DNA from: Typhlomys cinereus
Taxonomy: Eukaryota; Chordata; Mammalia; Rodentia; Platacanthomyidae
Length of the DNA stretch: 64,000 nt
Reading direction: 5' to 3'
Assembly: GCA_023101885.1 (NCBI GenBank)
Contig: JALPQD010000516.1
Location: 699,156 to 763,155, forward strand
Positions 1 through 10,214 of the stretch are shown here, one piece after another. The notes under the pieces were generated by a model that worked only from the letters and a program-made list of their open reading frames with translations, was not told where the DNA came from and ran no database searches. The first letter of the stretch is position 1. Every line of letters starts with the position of its first letter. The position numbers were made by a program, and so were the translations under genes.

Positions 1-325
1 TTGATGGGGAAGGCCCAGCCCGTGGTGTGTGGAACTAGTTCCCAAACAAGTGAATAAGATGGAGGGAGCTGTTTGAGGACGTTGTCGTCCTTGTGTAAAC
101 GTGGCCAGATGTGCTCATCTGGCACGTAAGGATCATCCCTTTCTCAACCGTTATGTGGATATGGTGGGGCCAGTTCCCTCAGCTCCTGGGTTGGCGTGAG
201 CTCTCCTGCCAAGCTGGATGAGCAGCCGTAACCAGGAATCACAAGAGAAAATAAAATCCCTTGTTCCCTTAACTGCTTTGTCATGATTTTATCAGCAACG
301 TGCAGAGTAATCGCCACAGTGAGTG
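1..325 (+). repeat. Old rodent interspersed repeat, URR1-like (tentative), left end off window
   Basis: This stretch matches, by eye, other copies in the window at 17694-18106 and 34205-34945 (plus) and 10393-10832 (minus). Shared landmarks are a block ending in gggactagt, ctgtttgagaaagttg, the segment cttgtgtacacttggccaga, tctggcaagtaaggatcat, and an end with aataaa, cttgttcccttaa and ttttatcagcaac. The layout resembles a common rodent medium-reiteration repeat I associate with the URR1/hAT group, but the family name is from memory and unverified. It is non-coding, and the element is truncated by the window edge. Confidence 0.6.
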
Positions 326-334
326 TGGACATTT

Positions 335-554
335 ATTGATTGGTTGAGACAGAGTCTCAGGTAGCCAGGGGTGGCCTTGAACCCACTCTGTAGCTGAGGA
401 TGATCCTGAACTCATCCTCCTGCCTGTGCCTCCTGAGTGCTGGAATTAAAGGCCTGCGCCCCAGCAGCGGGTGTTACGTGCTAGTGGGGATAGAATCCAG
501 TGTCTCGTGCATGGTAGGCAAGCGCCCTACCAAGTGAGCTACATCCCCAGCCCA
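335..554 (-). repeat. B1-ID dimeric SINE
   Basis: On the minus strand a B1 (7SL-derived) body is followed by an ID/tRNA-like unit. On the plus strand the B1 part reads as gagacagagtctcaggtagc, a gatgatcctgaactc block and ctgagtgctggaattaaagg. The ID part reads as caagcgccctaccaagtgag, then ctacatccccagccc, the complement of a tRNA-like A-box head. It is a Pol III-derived retroposon with no coding capacity. Confidence 0.85.
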
Positions 555-1724
555 AGATTTCCTTCTTATTCTCAAGAAGTCTTCAGCCAGAGAGGAGAAT
601 CAAGGAAGGAACTGATGACCGAGTTCAAGTCCCGCCCTGCCTTCTGCACCCTCTCCTTGACTCCCTCCCCTAGAAGGTCTACCGGTGTACCTCCTAATAA
701 ACAGAATCTGTGCAGCACAGATTTGCTTAGACCATTCCCCGGTACCCCCAGCTTCCCCTTGTGATTTTTCCAGTGGAGACACGGTATTAGAAGGAGACTG
801 CCTAGCAAGTGTGGTCACTATACCATGCAAAGGAAAACCCATTCTCTGAGGAGTATAGGCACTTGTGCCAGGTTCTGAGAAACCAGGCCATGTGTCAGTG
901 CAGTGGTAAGCATCCTATAGTAATGACACATGAGCACGGGGAATGCAGGGAGATGCTTCTGTAAGTCAGAAGGTCAGGCGTGCATGGTATGTTTTAATAT
1001 GGATGAATGTGGCTGCAGAAAAAAGAACTGAGACTCTTATGAAATGCTGAGAGAGAGAGAGAGAGACTTTGCACACAGCAGAGAAGATGTGGACGTTGGG
1101 AGGTAAAGTAGACAGTAGGGACCTGCCAGCCCAGCTGACTAAAGCTGGGGCTTGGACAAAGGTTTTCGGGTGACTCCAGGTTTGAGAGAGGACTCCCGAG
1201 AGATGGAAACACCAGCTTCTAGAATAGGAGCTTCATGAGGAAGAGGAGGGAGTTGGGCAGAAAAGAGAGTGGAGGACAAGACTGGGCGGAGCTCTGTTCT
1301 TAGCCTTTGGCTGGAGGAGTTAAGGTGCTTGGCCAGGTGTGAGTGGCTACTGCTGAGAACAGAGGACTGGGCCTGCAGACCACCAGGCAGGGAGGGGGGG
1401 GCACCGTCTGGGCTCGGACGCGCACCGCGCCCAAGTTCTTTCAGCAGTGCTTCTTGAAAACCACCTCCCAAGTACTTAGTGGGGAAGCGAGAGGGCGCTG
1501 GTAGTGCCTCAGAAGGTGGTGGCGAGGCTGGCACCAAGCCGGGTGCGTCCGGGGGTCTTGGTTTTATTTTCCATGTTATGGAAACAAAGGATGCGTTCAG
1601 GCTCCTAAGTCCGGGTGAGCGCTGGCTGCCACCCGCGGCAGCAGCTGAGAGAACACATCATGCCTGCAGGAAGATCCGAGGGAGGGACGGGGATCAAAGC
1701 AGACCTTCTTGCTTGCCAGTCTGC
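555..1724. other. Unique DNA, no gene seen
   Basis: Mixed-composition DNA without a recognisable repeat except a short (GA)n run at about 1049-1066. Overlapping frames of 97-132 codons on both strands (471-1847) are low-complexity Pro/Ser/Gly translations that shadow each other, and none looks like a known domain. GC rises at 1385-1660. I see no promoter or splice pair I would defend. Confidence 0.5.
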
Positions 1725-1895
1725 CCGGATCAACTAGCTCTCTGTCTGTCTTACCCACCTGCCCAAGGAGTGTCCCGCCCACCACCAAGGGGTGGGCCTT
1801 CCCCCATCTATCAGATAGTCTCCGACAGACTTTCCGTCACTAAATAACTTCTCATAGGTGTGCCCGAGGGTTTAGTTCTCAGCTGTCAAGTTGGC
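1725..1895 (-). repeat. Fragment of URR1-like interspersed repeat
   Basis: On the plus strand this reads as the complement of the same family seen at 10393-10832: gtgggccttcccccatct, a tagtctccgaca block, and a closing agctgtcaagttggcat. Only the 5' third of the element (in its own orientation) is present. Family name tentative. Confidence 0.5.
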
Positions 1896-2079
1896 ATCTG
1901 AAAAATGCCCCCCGTACCGCTGACAGTCCTGGTTCGAGTGGCTTTTGTGAACCTAAGAGATGCGGAGATGTGGAATGCTCATTTCGGTGGGACTAAGAGG
2001 GGTTCCGATGGCTTACTTTAAGGGGGAAGTTTCTTCCACCCTGGGAAAACCTCTGCTGCAGGATTTGAAGGAGTGGCAA

Positions 2080-2118
2080 GACAGAGAGAGAAAGAGAGAC
2101 AGAGAGAGAGAGACAGAA

Positions 2119-2187
<69 letters not shown>

Positions 2188-2188
2188 A
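2080..2188. repeat. (GA)n microsatellite, about 110 bp
   Basis: A nearly uninterrupted purine tract of GA dinucleotides with occasional C, A and T interruptions. Open frames across it translate to Arg/Glu or Ser/Leu strings and are artefacts. A purine mirror tract of this length can form triplex (H-) DNA. Confidence 0.97.
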
Positions 2189-2528
2189 TGTGGAAAGGAG
2201 AATTTGCCAGCCCTGCACTGAGAGGGTCTGGAAGCTTTATCCTTTGCGTCAAGAGTCTGGAAGAAGCTTCCAGCAAAACTCGAGGGTCAGAGATCTATGT
2301 CAGAAGAACTGACATCACAGAGCTTCTTTCTTCTGCATGAGACTCACTCAGGAAGAGCTTGGGGTGAGAGGCCAGAGAGTGGAAGGTTTCTAATGGCCGA
2401 AGGGGAAATCACACAGGCGCTCGGTTAGAGGTGAGCCGAGCAGCCGCAGCAGCAGTGGGCTCCCAGCGGGCTCGGATGCCGCTGCATTGTCTGCTGTTTA
2501 GCTCGGTTCTCTGTCTTCTCTCTTGCAG

Positions 2529-2585
2529 CTCCCTCGAATCCTGCAGCGGGCGTCTTCCCTGGGTGGGAGAAGTTTCTATTCTCAA
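2529..2585 (+). CDS. Candidate internal coding exon, 57 nt, host gene unknown
   Basis: The segment is preceded by an excellent acceptor (a pyrimidine run ending tcttctctcttgcag, with AG at 2527-2528) and followed by a near-consensus donor (CAA|gtaagt, GT at 2586). The exon is exactly 19 codons in phase 0 and open: LPRILQRASSLGGRSFYSQ. The peptide is basic and Ser-rich, like a linker in a cytoskeletal, scaffold or channel protein, but I do not recognise the gene. Three CpGs survive inside it (tcga, agcggg, ggcgtc), which hints at constraint in DNA otherwise decaying. Its length, a multiple of three, suits a cassette exon. A chance pairing of splice-like sites is the main alternative. Confidence 0.42.
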
Positions 2586-3390
2586 GTAAGTTCAGGAAGG
2601 GAAGTGGAGCCTTATGCTAATGTAGGTCTGGGAAAAGCCAGGACTAGTGGAGGAACAGGGCATCCAAGTGGGGCACAGGCAGGCTTCAGGGGGAAGGCAG
2701 AAGGGGAGAAGGCTGCAGAGCCCGGGCTCTGCGCAGCTGGGAGCCCACCTTGGCCGTGCATCTCCATCTTCAAGTCGTGCAGCCTGGCTTGTCCTTAGCG
2801 CTTCTCTGTGTTTGTTAGAACAAGACACCCTGGGAAAGCGAGTGTGAAATCACTTCTCGTCTGCCTTAGTGAGACAGTAGCAGGGGTGTGCGCGGCTCCA
2901 GAATTTTCTGGTAACTGTGTGGTTTCCACAAATCCTGTCAGCCTGCTTGGAAATGCAGAATGTGACCGACTCGTTCCGCCTCCGTGGCTGCTGCTCTGGC
3001 CAGGTCCTTCTACTCTCACCGCGTGGGAGTTTGCTTGCACAGGCTGCCCGAGCGACCTCTAAGAACATGGAGTTGTTATCCAAACCTTCCAGAACCTTCC
3101 ACTGAGACCCAGGGACATCTGAGCTGGTTACACATCTGTGGCTTATCCATGCGCCTGTGACTCTGCCCTCGTGGGTGCCTGTATCTCCTTACTTTGGGGG
3201 TCTTTGTACTTGGGGAGTCTCTCCCTATGGAGTGTTCTGCCCAGTGTTTATATGGGCATCGCATTGCCTCACTTTCTTTAGGTTTGCAATCTTCTCCATA
3301 GCAAGACTTCCTCTGAGCACCCAACGAACCCCTTTTAATAATGCTTCCTCCCGACCATATGTGCTCGTTTAACGTGCGCTAATGCATTCA
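2586..3390. other. Unique DNA downstream of candidate exon
   Basis: No repeat or convincing exon recognised. Frames of 62-84 codons on both strands overlap and carry no domain. If the exon at 2529 is real, this is the start of its downstream intron. Confidence 0.45.
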
Positions 3391-3394
3391 TTTA

Positions 3395-3558
3395 TTTACT
3401 GTGTGCATGTGTGCACATGCCTCGTGTGCATACGATGCCAGAGGGACCCCACATGCTATCTGTCAGGTGCCATTCACATTGTGTTTTGAGACGGGGTCTC
3501 TCACTGGCCGGTGGACCTCAGGTTCCTGGCTGGGTTTACCTCCCCAGCTCTGGGATTC
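3395..3558 (-). repeat. B4-type SINE, first half (split by LINE-1)
   Basis: On the plus strand it begins with a gtgtgcatgtgtgcacatg tail region, continues through ttgagacggggtctctcac and stops inside cagctctgggatt. This is the B1-like central part of a B4 element read in reverse. The missing tRNA-like head appears at 4190-4286, after an inserted LINE-1 3' end. Confidence 0.7.
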
Positions 3559-4188
3559 TTTTTTTTTTTTTAAAGTTTTTTTTTATTAATACATTTTTTA
3601 TTATTATTTCAGCTCATACAAACTTAATAGGTACACCAGTTCCCTCCCTCCCTCCTCCTCCCCCCGTACCCCCTGCTCTTCCTCCCCACCCCCCTCCCGT
3701 CCCATCCCCCAGTGCCTCCCGCCCCAATTCCCAGAGAGTCCTTTCTTGTGCATGCCTGATTTTCCTCTGGGCCCTCCTCTCCGATGACGTACAAGGACCC
3801 AGTGGCCTTTCCCTGAACCCTTTCCCGTGTTCCCCTTAGGTATAGGAACACTGCTGTGGCTGCCTCCAAGGATCTTGGTGCCTTTAGCAGATGCTAGACT
3901 TTGTGGGGTCAATAGTGTGTTGGACATTGCACAGGACATGTAAAGTCCAATTATGATTGCTTCAGCCCTAACTTGTATTGAGTATCTTACATATCATTGC
4001 TCCTCCCATCCTTTTGCTCTTACACTCTTACCGCCCCCTCTTCCGCAAATTTCCCTGAGCTTCAGGATGGGGAGAGATTAAGCTGGCCTAGTTCTAGGTG
4101 GTTGATATAGAGTCTCTGAAGTTCTGGATTGTGGTTTGTTGATTTTCTTTTGCAGTTTTGCTGTCCTGCAATGCCCTTCACTCCATCC
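3559..4188 (-). mobile_element. LINE-1 3'UTR fragment, 5'-truncated
   Basis: It starts on the plus strand with a T tract (the poly(A) tail in element orientation). A C/T-rich polypurine-type tract of ccctccctcctcc and ccccaccccc follows, then sequence parallel to the LINE-1 3'UTR at 12062-12710 over several hundred bases. Shared words are ttaataggtac/tcaataggtac, gatgctagactttg, cagccctaacttgt, gagtatctt and gagcttcaggatgg. No ORF2 remains, so this is a very short 5'-truncated insertion. It sits inside a B4 SINE. Confidence 0.75.
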
Positions 4189-4286
4189 CACGCCTGGCTT
4201 TTTTAATGTCCATTCTGAGGATTGAACTCAGGTCCCCACACTTGCGTGGCAAGCACTCTACCGACCTGAGCATTTCCTCAGCTCTG
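4189..4286 (-). repeat. B4-type SINE, second half
   Basis: On the plus strand this reads cacgcctggcttttttaatg, a block like aggattgaactcaggtcc, then ggcaagcactctaccgac and gagcatttcctcagctc. It is the complement of the tRNA-like head of B4 and completes the fragment at 3395-3558. Confidence 0.7.
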
Positions 4287-5480
4287 AAAACTCTTTTAAT
4301 AGTTTAAGCAACTAACCCAGTTTTCTATGGCAAGTAGAAACTTTCTAACATGCCTTTGAATTTTGCCTTCTCTAAAACATTATCCTTTACATTTCATGTA
4401 GAATAATGACTTGCCTGGGACGCCTGTTTATTGTTCATTTCTCTCTTTTATTCCTCCGCTGGTGCTCATAGTGTGTCATATCATCTTGGAGGGCTGTGAC
4501 AATTCAGTCACTTATACACGCCTAATAGATGAAATAGCTTGTTCCCCTTCGGCAGGCTTTCCTCTATTTTTAGAAGCGCACTTCTGCAAAAGCAGCGAGA
4601 GAACATTTGACTTCATAACTGAGATTCTCAAGCTGTGTGTTGCGGCTCCTCTAGGCTCTGACATAAACACAGTGAAGCTTGTCTCGTGGTCTTGATGTCA
4701 CTTGTCCTGTAAACATGGTTTGGGCTCTGGAGAAAGTGCAGTGTACGAAGCGGCAGGATTCATAAACAAGCCCCTGGGAAACATACCCAGAGTAAAAAGC
4801 CTGAAATTCGAGTAATTTATGTTGGAATATCATCGGACTGTCTTGTAAAGGAAGCAAGAGAATTAACAATGTGCGGCATTGCTTTGAAGCTAACGGTCTG
4901 TTCCAAAGATTGATTTTTCACCAAGAGTCACGTGGACTCATGAGTCCGTATCCCAGCAGTTGATAAACATGCTAACGTTATTAAAACGTTATTTTAAAGA
5001 ACCTTTTTTAGAGTTCATTTGGTAACGTTTTAATTTCAGTCATTCATAAGTAAATTTTTAAATGAAGATTCTGTTTAAGCCTGACCTAGCGCCCTGAAAT
5101 TTGGGCGATGGTCAGATAGATTTCGTGAGGACTCAGTCAAGCGTGGCTCCAGGATATAGCACCACAGTGTGTAAATAGTGGTTGGGGTTGAAATGTGTTT
5201 GTTTCATGAGGAAGGGGCAGAGCACATTTCAGCCAGCACCATCCAGTCAGATCTTTGAGCTGGGAATTTATTTGATTTAGGAAGGCAATCAAGGGGGTTT
5301 TAGGTCATTGCGGCTGGATAATCCAGACTTTCCTTCCAATTTGATTGTATGAGGCGTCTTAAGCGGAGCATGTGGGACGAGCTGTGCAGTCTTGGAGCGC
5401 CGTAAATGAGCAGTCGGCATCTTAACCGACGCGCATCTTTGATCCAGATGGACTCTGCACTCTTTCAAAGACCTGTAAAG
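4287..5480. other. Unique AT-moderate DNA
   Basis: No repeat recognised. A 94-codon plus-strand frame at 4411-4695 is unlike any family I know and has no splice or promoter support. The stretch 4550-4930 keeps balanced composition and lacks repeat signatures, so it could hold conserved non-coding sequence. That needs alignment to tell. Confidence 0.4.
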
Positions 5481-5481
5481 C

Positions 5482-5640
5482 AAGGCGGAGCTGGGCCTGG
5501 TGGAGAAGGCTTGTCGTTCCAGCACTAGAGACACTGAGGCGAGAGGATTACAGGCTCAGGGTCTGCCTGGGCTACAGAACGCGGTCAAGGCCAGCGGGGC
5601 AACTTAGTGAGACCCTCTTCCCAAAGACAAAATGTGAAAA
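5482..5640 (+). repeat. B1 SINE (B1-ID pair with 5645-5790)
   Basis: B1-type body in plus orientation: gagctgggcctggtgg, cgttccagcactagagacac, gagaggattacaggctc, gtctgcctgggctacag and tagtgagaccctcttcccaa. It is well diverged from the B1 consensus and is followed directly by an ID-like unit. Confidence 0.75.
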
Positions 5641-5644
5641 GAGG

Positions 5645-5790
5645 GCTGGAGGTGCAAGGGGGGATGGGGACGGGAGAGGGGGATGCTGGAGGTGCAGGTG
5701 GAGGACAGAGCACTTGCTTAGCGTGAGAAGTCCTGGATTCCATCCCCAGTATCACATGCACAGACGAAACTCATAAATAAAATACAGACA
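5645..5790 (+). repeat. ID-like tRNA-derived SINE unit
   Basis: Contains ggctggaggtgcagg, a acagagcacttgcttagcg block, then cctggattccatccccagta and an A-rich end with aataaaatac. The head-to-tail arrangement after a B1 matches the B1-ID dimers at 335-554 and 53935-54135, although an internal G-rich expansion (5655-5690) separates two ID-like starts. Confidence 0.6.
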
Positions 5791-5791
5791 G

Positions 5792-5985
5792 GCACTAGTG
5801 AGATAGCTCGGTGGGTAAGGAGATTGGTTGACAATCTGGCAACCAAGTTTAATCCCTGGAATTCCATGTAGTGGAAGGAGAGAACTGATGACCTCCACCC
5901 ATGCACCAGGACATGTAGGCATGGGACTTCTCTTCCCCTCCCTCCTAGCAAATAAATAAGTAAGTACTTTAAAAACCACAGCCAG
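5792..5985 (+). repeat. tRNA-derived SINE with AAATAAATAA tail
   Basis: A-box-like start gtgagatagctcggtgggta, B-box-like ccaagtttaatccctggaat, a C/T-rich segment (cttcccctccctcctag) and an aaataaataagtaag tail. It resembles the unit at 48062-48205, a second tRNA-SINE family distinct from the CA-tailed one. Confidence 0.6.
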
Positions 5986-6719
5986 CGTGCACAGCATGCT
6001 TTCTGCTCACAGTTACGGTCAGTGAGCTCGGTGAGATTTGATTCTTCCCTGTCCCCCTCCAGCCCTTCCATAGTCTCAAGGTGCTTTGAGGCGGAGCTAA
6101 AGAAGGGCGCCCCCTCCGCCAGGCTGGGGTCCCCGGTGTCTTCCTGATAGGTTCTGAGGCGCCACCCGGAGGACCCTGGGGAAGCATCACGTGGTCCTCC
6201 TCTTGGTCCCCTGCGGGCACTTTGTTGATCTCAGAAGCGTAAGCCACCACTGGATGGCCTTTGCTGGAACCCGGAGCTGAGAAGGACTGAAGATGTTTGC
6301 AGTGATAAACACATGCTGGTTCCCAGGAAGGATAGCTGAGGATGATGAAGGATGGGAGAAAGTTCTGGAGCCGGCTCTCACGTCCACACACGGGCTGAGC
6401 ACCTGCCACCCCTCTGAACCCCTCTCTTTGAGGTGGTTCATTCCACAGAGAGCAGAGACGGAGGCCGATGTGTATGCCTTGGTGGTCTACAACTCTGCTC
6501 TATGAGACACTAATAGGGGAAGAAGTAAGAATGCTTTGAAACCACAAACTACACAGCTGTGTAGGCTGCCATGGGTACTGTGCTTTTATTTCCAACTTAA
6601 TTTTTATTTTTATAACTGCTCAGAGAGACATCTAGTATGAGATTTATAGTCATAAGTATTTAAATTTAGAGGTGTTGATTATAAGTTCTTCTAAACACTG
6701 TATGTCTTGGTAGCATTTA
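5986..6719. other. Unique DNA
   Basis: Nothing gene-like seen. Minus-strand frames at 5718-6441 run partly through SINE sequence and overlap each other. No repeat recognised apart from flanks. Confidence 0.4.
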
Positions 6720-7258
6720 GGGTATTGACATCATGGTACAATAAACCCCAAATTTTTCTCATCCTGCAAAACTGATGCTTGTTAATTCTCCCTTCTGCAG
6801 CCTTCCAGGGCCTGGCTCCCACCTTCCTACTTTGTGTTTCTGGGAATTTCACCCCTCCCAGGATCTCATGTATGGGAATCCTGTAATGTTGGTAATGCTG
6901 ACCTAGACACCACATTCCCAAGATTCAATCATGTGACAGTATGATCATGTGACAGTATGCATCATAATTTTCATCTTTACAAAAGCTGGATAATATTCGG
7001 CTACACCACGTGTTGTTTATCCATCTGCATACACATGGGATAGAGCTTAGATTGCTTCTGCCTTCGTCAAAACCACGTGGACACGGTCACAGGAATACGT
7101 CAGTGAGGCTGCTCTCAGATTGTTGAATATGGTGCATTAATGGTTGGGCCACTTGTTCTATTTTTAATTTTCCAGAAAGGCTGCCCAAGCCCCTGGTAGC
7201 AATACCTATGCACCACAGTCTTGCCACATCCTCACCAGTCTCTTTATGCTCGGGATTT
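6720..7258 (-). mobile_element. Ancient mammalian LINE-1 3' end
   Basis: The plus strand reads like the complement of old L1M-type 3' regions: a tctactttgtgtttctggga-like block, gctggataatattcggctac, ttgtttatccatctgcatac, tagattgcttctgcctt, ctatttttaattttccag and cttgccacatcctcacc. Divergence is high, as expected for an insertion older than rodents. A 16-bp tandem duplication lies inside it at 6928-6959. Confidence 0.65.
6928..6959. repeat. Tandem duplication, 2 x 16 bp
   Basis: The unit atcatgtgacagtatg occurs twice head to tail with no mismatch, inside ancient LINE-1 sequence. The perfect match shows the duplication is much younger than the element. Confidence 0.95.
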
Positions 7259-7393
7259 TTTATTTATGTTCACGTGTGTATATTGTGGCATGCATGCATG
7301 TCTATAATGTGTCTGCATATGTGCTGACACATGCATACATGAGTGCATTTATATATGTGCAAGTGTGTGTGTATGTATGTGTGTGTATGTGTG

Positions 7394-7430
<37 letters not shown>

Positions 7431-7662
7431 AAGCCTGAGACTAATATAAGACGCATCCTCATCGCTGTTCTACCTTATTCTTGTAAGACAGGGCGACCAG
7501 GGCTCACCATTAGGGCTAGTCTGGCGACCCAGCTTGTTGTGGGGCTTCCACGTTCTGCCTTCTGGAGCTGCTATACTCACCCCACATTTACATGGGATCT
7601 GGGGATCCGAACTCCGGTCCCCTTGCTTGCATAGCAAGCACTTTAACCACTGAGCCATGCCT
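7259..7662 (-). repeat. B4-type SINE with (TG)n tail tract
   Basis: The (TG/TA)n region at about 7361-7428 is the 3' tail in element orientation. The plus strand then shows ccagggctcaccattaggg, gggatctggggatccgaac, cttgcatagcaagcac and tttaaccactgagccatg, the complement of the tRNA-like head. The 60-89-codon frames across the tail encode Cys/Val strings and are artefacts. Confidence 0.8.
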
Positions 7663-7885
7663 CAATCCTATTTCCATTTTTTTAAAATTTGGATGGTATT
7701 TGACTTCTTGGCTACAAGATGAGAGCGTACATTGCTGTAAGATGAATGAATGAAGCACCTCATCACTCCTCGCCTGTCTCTGATCCTTCAAAGGAAGACT
7801 CAGTCTTCAGAGCACACTAGATTTTTCTAATTGGAGGTCTCCCTACACCTCACTTTCACAAAGCCTTCCGCTCCTGTGTTCTTTT

Positions 7886-8182
7886 GGCGATACAACTTTT
7901 TTTATTATTATTTATTCAATTTTGCATGAGTGTGTGTGCGTGCGTGTGTGTGTGTGTAGAACCACGGGTGAATTCGGGAACCACCTTGACCGCCTCCATC
8001 TCCTCCTTGTTTACTCTGCCCTGGGATTCACAGGCTCCGCCTACCAGGACCAGAAACGCAGGCGCCCCGGCTTCCGCCCTGCGTCAATACGTGGGGTCTA
8101 GGATCTGAACTCAGGACCTTTTGCCTGCAAGGCAGAGGCTTAACCCCTGAGCCACCTCTCCAGCCCCGGTGATACAACTTTT
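7886..8182 (-). mobile_element. B2-superfamily tRNA SINE with target-site duplication
   Basis: In element orientation (minus) it has a tRNA-like head, a unique body and a (CA)n tail. On the plus strand the landmarks are gaaccacgggtgaattcggg, acaggctccgcctaccag, gatctgaactcaggac and ctgagccacctctccagccc. A 15-bp duplication flanks it: ggcgatacaactttt at 7886-7900 and ggtgatacaactttt at 8168-8182, one mismatch. This is direct evidence of LINE-mediated insertion. Confidence 0.92.
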
Positions 8183-9159
8183 GATCAAACATCCAACACA
8201 ATTTCTTCTCCCAAATTTCAAGAGAAAAACTCTATCATTAAAAAAAATCACCAAGTTCTCTTCCATGGACAAGGTCTTCCTGTCTCGTGAAGAGACTGAC
8301 TGACCGTACAAGCGGGTGGGCCCAGCGCTGGCTGCTGAGCGTCAAGGGTCCGTGGGTCTGTGGTGGGCTAGACCGTCAGGAAGGAGCTGTCCAGCAGCAG
8401 CAGCCCGGCTTTGTTTGCACACTGGTGCTGTGCTTCCTTGTAGCACGCGGGTAAAGGGTACCCCACCCCCACGCTGTGCATGTGTGTATGTGTGTATTGG
8501 AATGAGGACTGTTTATTGTGTAGGAGGAAAAGGTCTCCATTTACACCATAACTGGTTTATTGCATGAGTGCACACATATACTTTCCACAAGCCGGTCGTT
8601 TTAAGAGCCCAGGTTCTGTGACATCACCCGGCAAAGCTGACTCTCCACGGAACAGCTGGTACGAGAGTGCTTTGCAGCAAGTCCGTCGACGCCCTCCGTG
8701 GCATGATATGAAGACTTTCGTTTAGGCCGAGTGTTTGTTTTAATGAGGTATCGCAGTGCAACCCACACAAATGAAAAACACATGATGTACCCCAGGCCAG
8801 AGGGAAGCAATAACCGGGCAGCTTTCTGAAGAAGACTAGTCATACCACAGGCTACCATTATAGCAGAAAAAATAACAAGAATTTTAATATAGTTGTCTGG
8901 CCAAATATATTAATTTAAACTGAATGCCCTTTTAAAAATATTGTAGCTGTGAGGCACAGCGTTCCGTTGGCAAGTATCTTCAAAACTCTCATTTTTAGAG
9001 GATTCACAGAAAGGGACTGAAGGGCCACTGCTGGGATGTAAGTTTGAAAAAACCCACAAAATCATTGTTGGGCATTTTACACAAGCCTTCTTTAAGTCTG
9101 ACCCAAAGAAGTTAGAAGAGAAAGAGACATGCTGGTAGGAAGTGGGTGTTTTTGTATTT
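8183..9159. other. Unique DNA
   Basis: No repeat recognised. A minus-strand frame of 85 codons (8601-8858) has a hydrophobic stretch but no initiating context, splice support or homology I know. A CAG run lies near 8390-8405. Confidence 0.4.
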
Positions 9160-9425
9160 GCATGTGTGTAAGAGAGGTGAGCTTCAGAATTCTCTGGTGG
9201 GATGGCTCACGTGGGCACCCTGGGCCCTTTGGTCTGGCTTGAACTTCAGTAACTAGGATTGGTCTCTGTGCGTCTCGTTTGGAATGTCTGCCTCCCCGGG
9301 CTGGAAGTGCAAGCAGCTGCTATATCTGCCTGACATTTTTACATGGGATCTGGGGATTTAAACTCAGGTCCCTTTGCTCGGGAGGCCAAGGCGAAAGCCA
9401 ACCCTGAGCGCCTCCCAGCCCCTCC
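9160..9425 (-). repeat. B2-superfamily tRNA SINE, diverged
   Basis: Plus-strand landmarks are gcatgtgtgtaagag, ctggaagtgcaagcagctgc, catttttacatgggatctgg, tttaaactcaggtccctttg and a decayed cgcctcccagccc end. It is the complement of the CA-tailed family and more diverged than its neighbours. Confidence 0.7.
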
Positions 9426-10214
9426 TTCACTTTCAGTTCCTGGGCTTTATGACGTGAGGTAGGCAAAGGAGTGAGGGCGCCTATTTTTTTTTTCTTGTAG
9501 CTCAAACGAAGCCAGAAATGAACAGCTTTGATCCCCATAACCATTGATTTTTGTCAAAATCCCCAGATGCGCAATTATCCTTGGTTGTCCATCTGACCTG
9601 TGAATCACTGGAGGCCGACATATGTCTCGTGACCTTCAACCTTTGCTGCATCTCATGGTTTCATCAACCCTTGACCTCTCACTCCCATTTTCTTTGTGAG
9701 CTACGAGAAGGTTCTAAATGTGCGTTCTTACAGCGACACGGGCTGACTTGAAGGGTGCAGGAGAGAGAGACTGGCTAACACATGATCCCAACTCCTTCCT
9801 GAACAAGCTCTGGACATGCGCTGAAGGTCTGAACAGTGGTCTCGGCGCACGGATGGACGGCACGCTGCTCCTCTGGGGTGTGTCTGGCTGGGCGGCCTCT
9901 GAACATCTTCCCCTTCGCGCCCAGAGCCATGTCTGTAATTGGAAACATGCATCTTCACGCCTTCTCTCCACCGCAGAACGCCATAGACATTTTTTCATCT
10001 TTGTTCATGCTTGCCTTGTCTCTGATTTTTAAAATTGAATTCAAATTTGCTGCTTTTTTTTTTTTTTCAAAGAAAGCCACAAGAACATGATTCTTAATTT
10101 CTCAGGCTGTGTTTGCCTCTGTTCTACACGGAAAATATCCACTTCTTCAACAGTTTCATTCTAAAACAATTAAAATGGCATCTCCAAAGTTCGTGTTTCT
10201 TCCCATTTAAAGTC
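9426..10214. other. Unique DNA
   Basis: Overlapping plus and minus frames (9714-10090) of up to 104 codons have no recognisable domain. A T tract at about 10052-10067 is present. No gene seen. Confidence 0.4.

Noticed and set aside
5960..5972. gtaagt in the SINE tail at about 5960
   Set aside because: It belongs to the aaataaataagtaag tail of a SINE, not to an exon.
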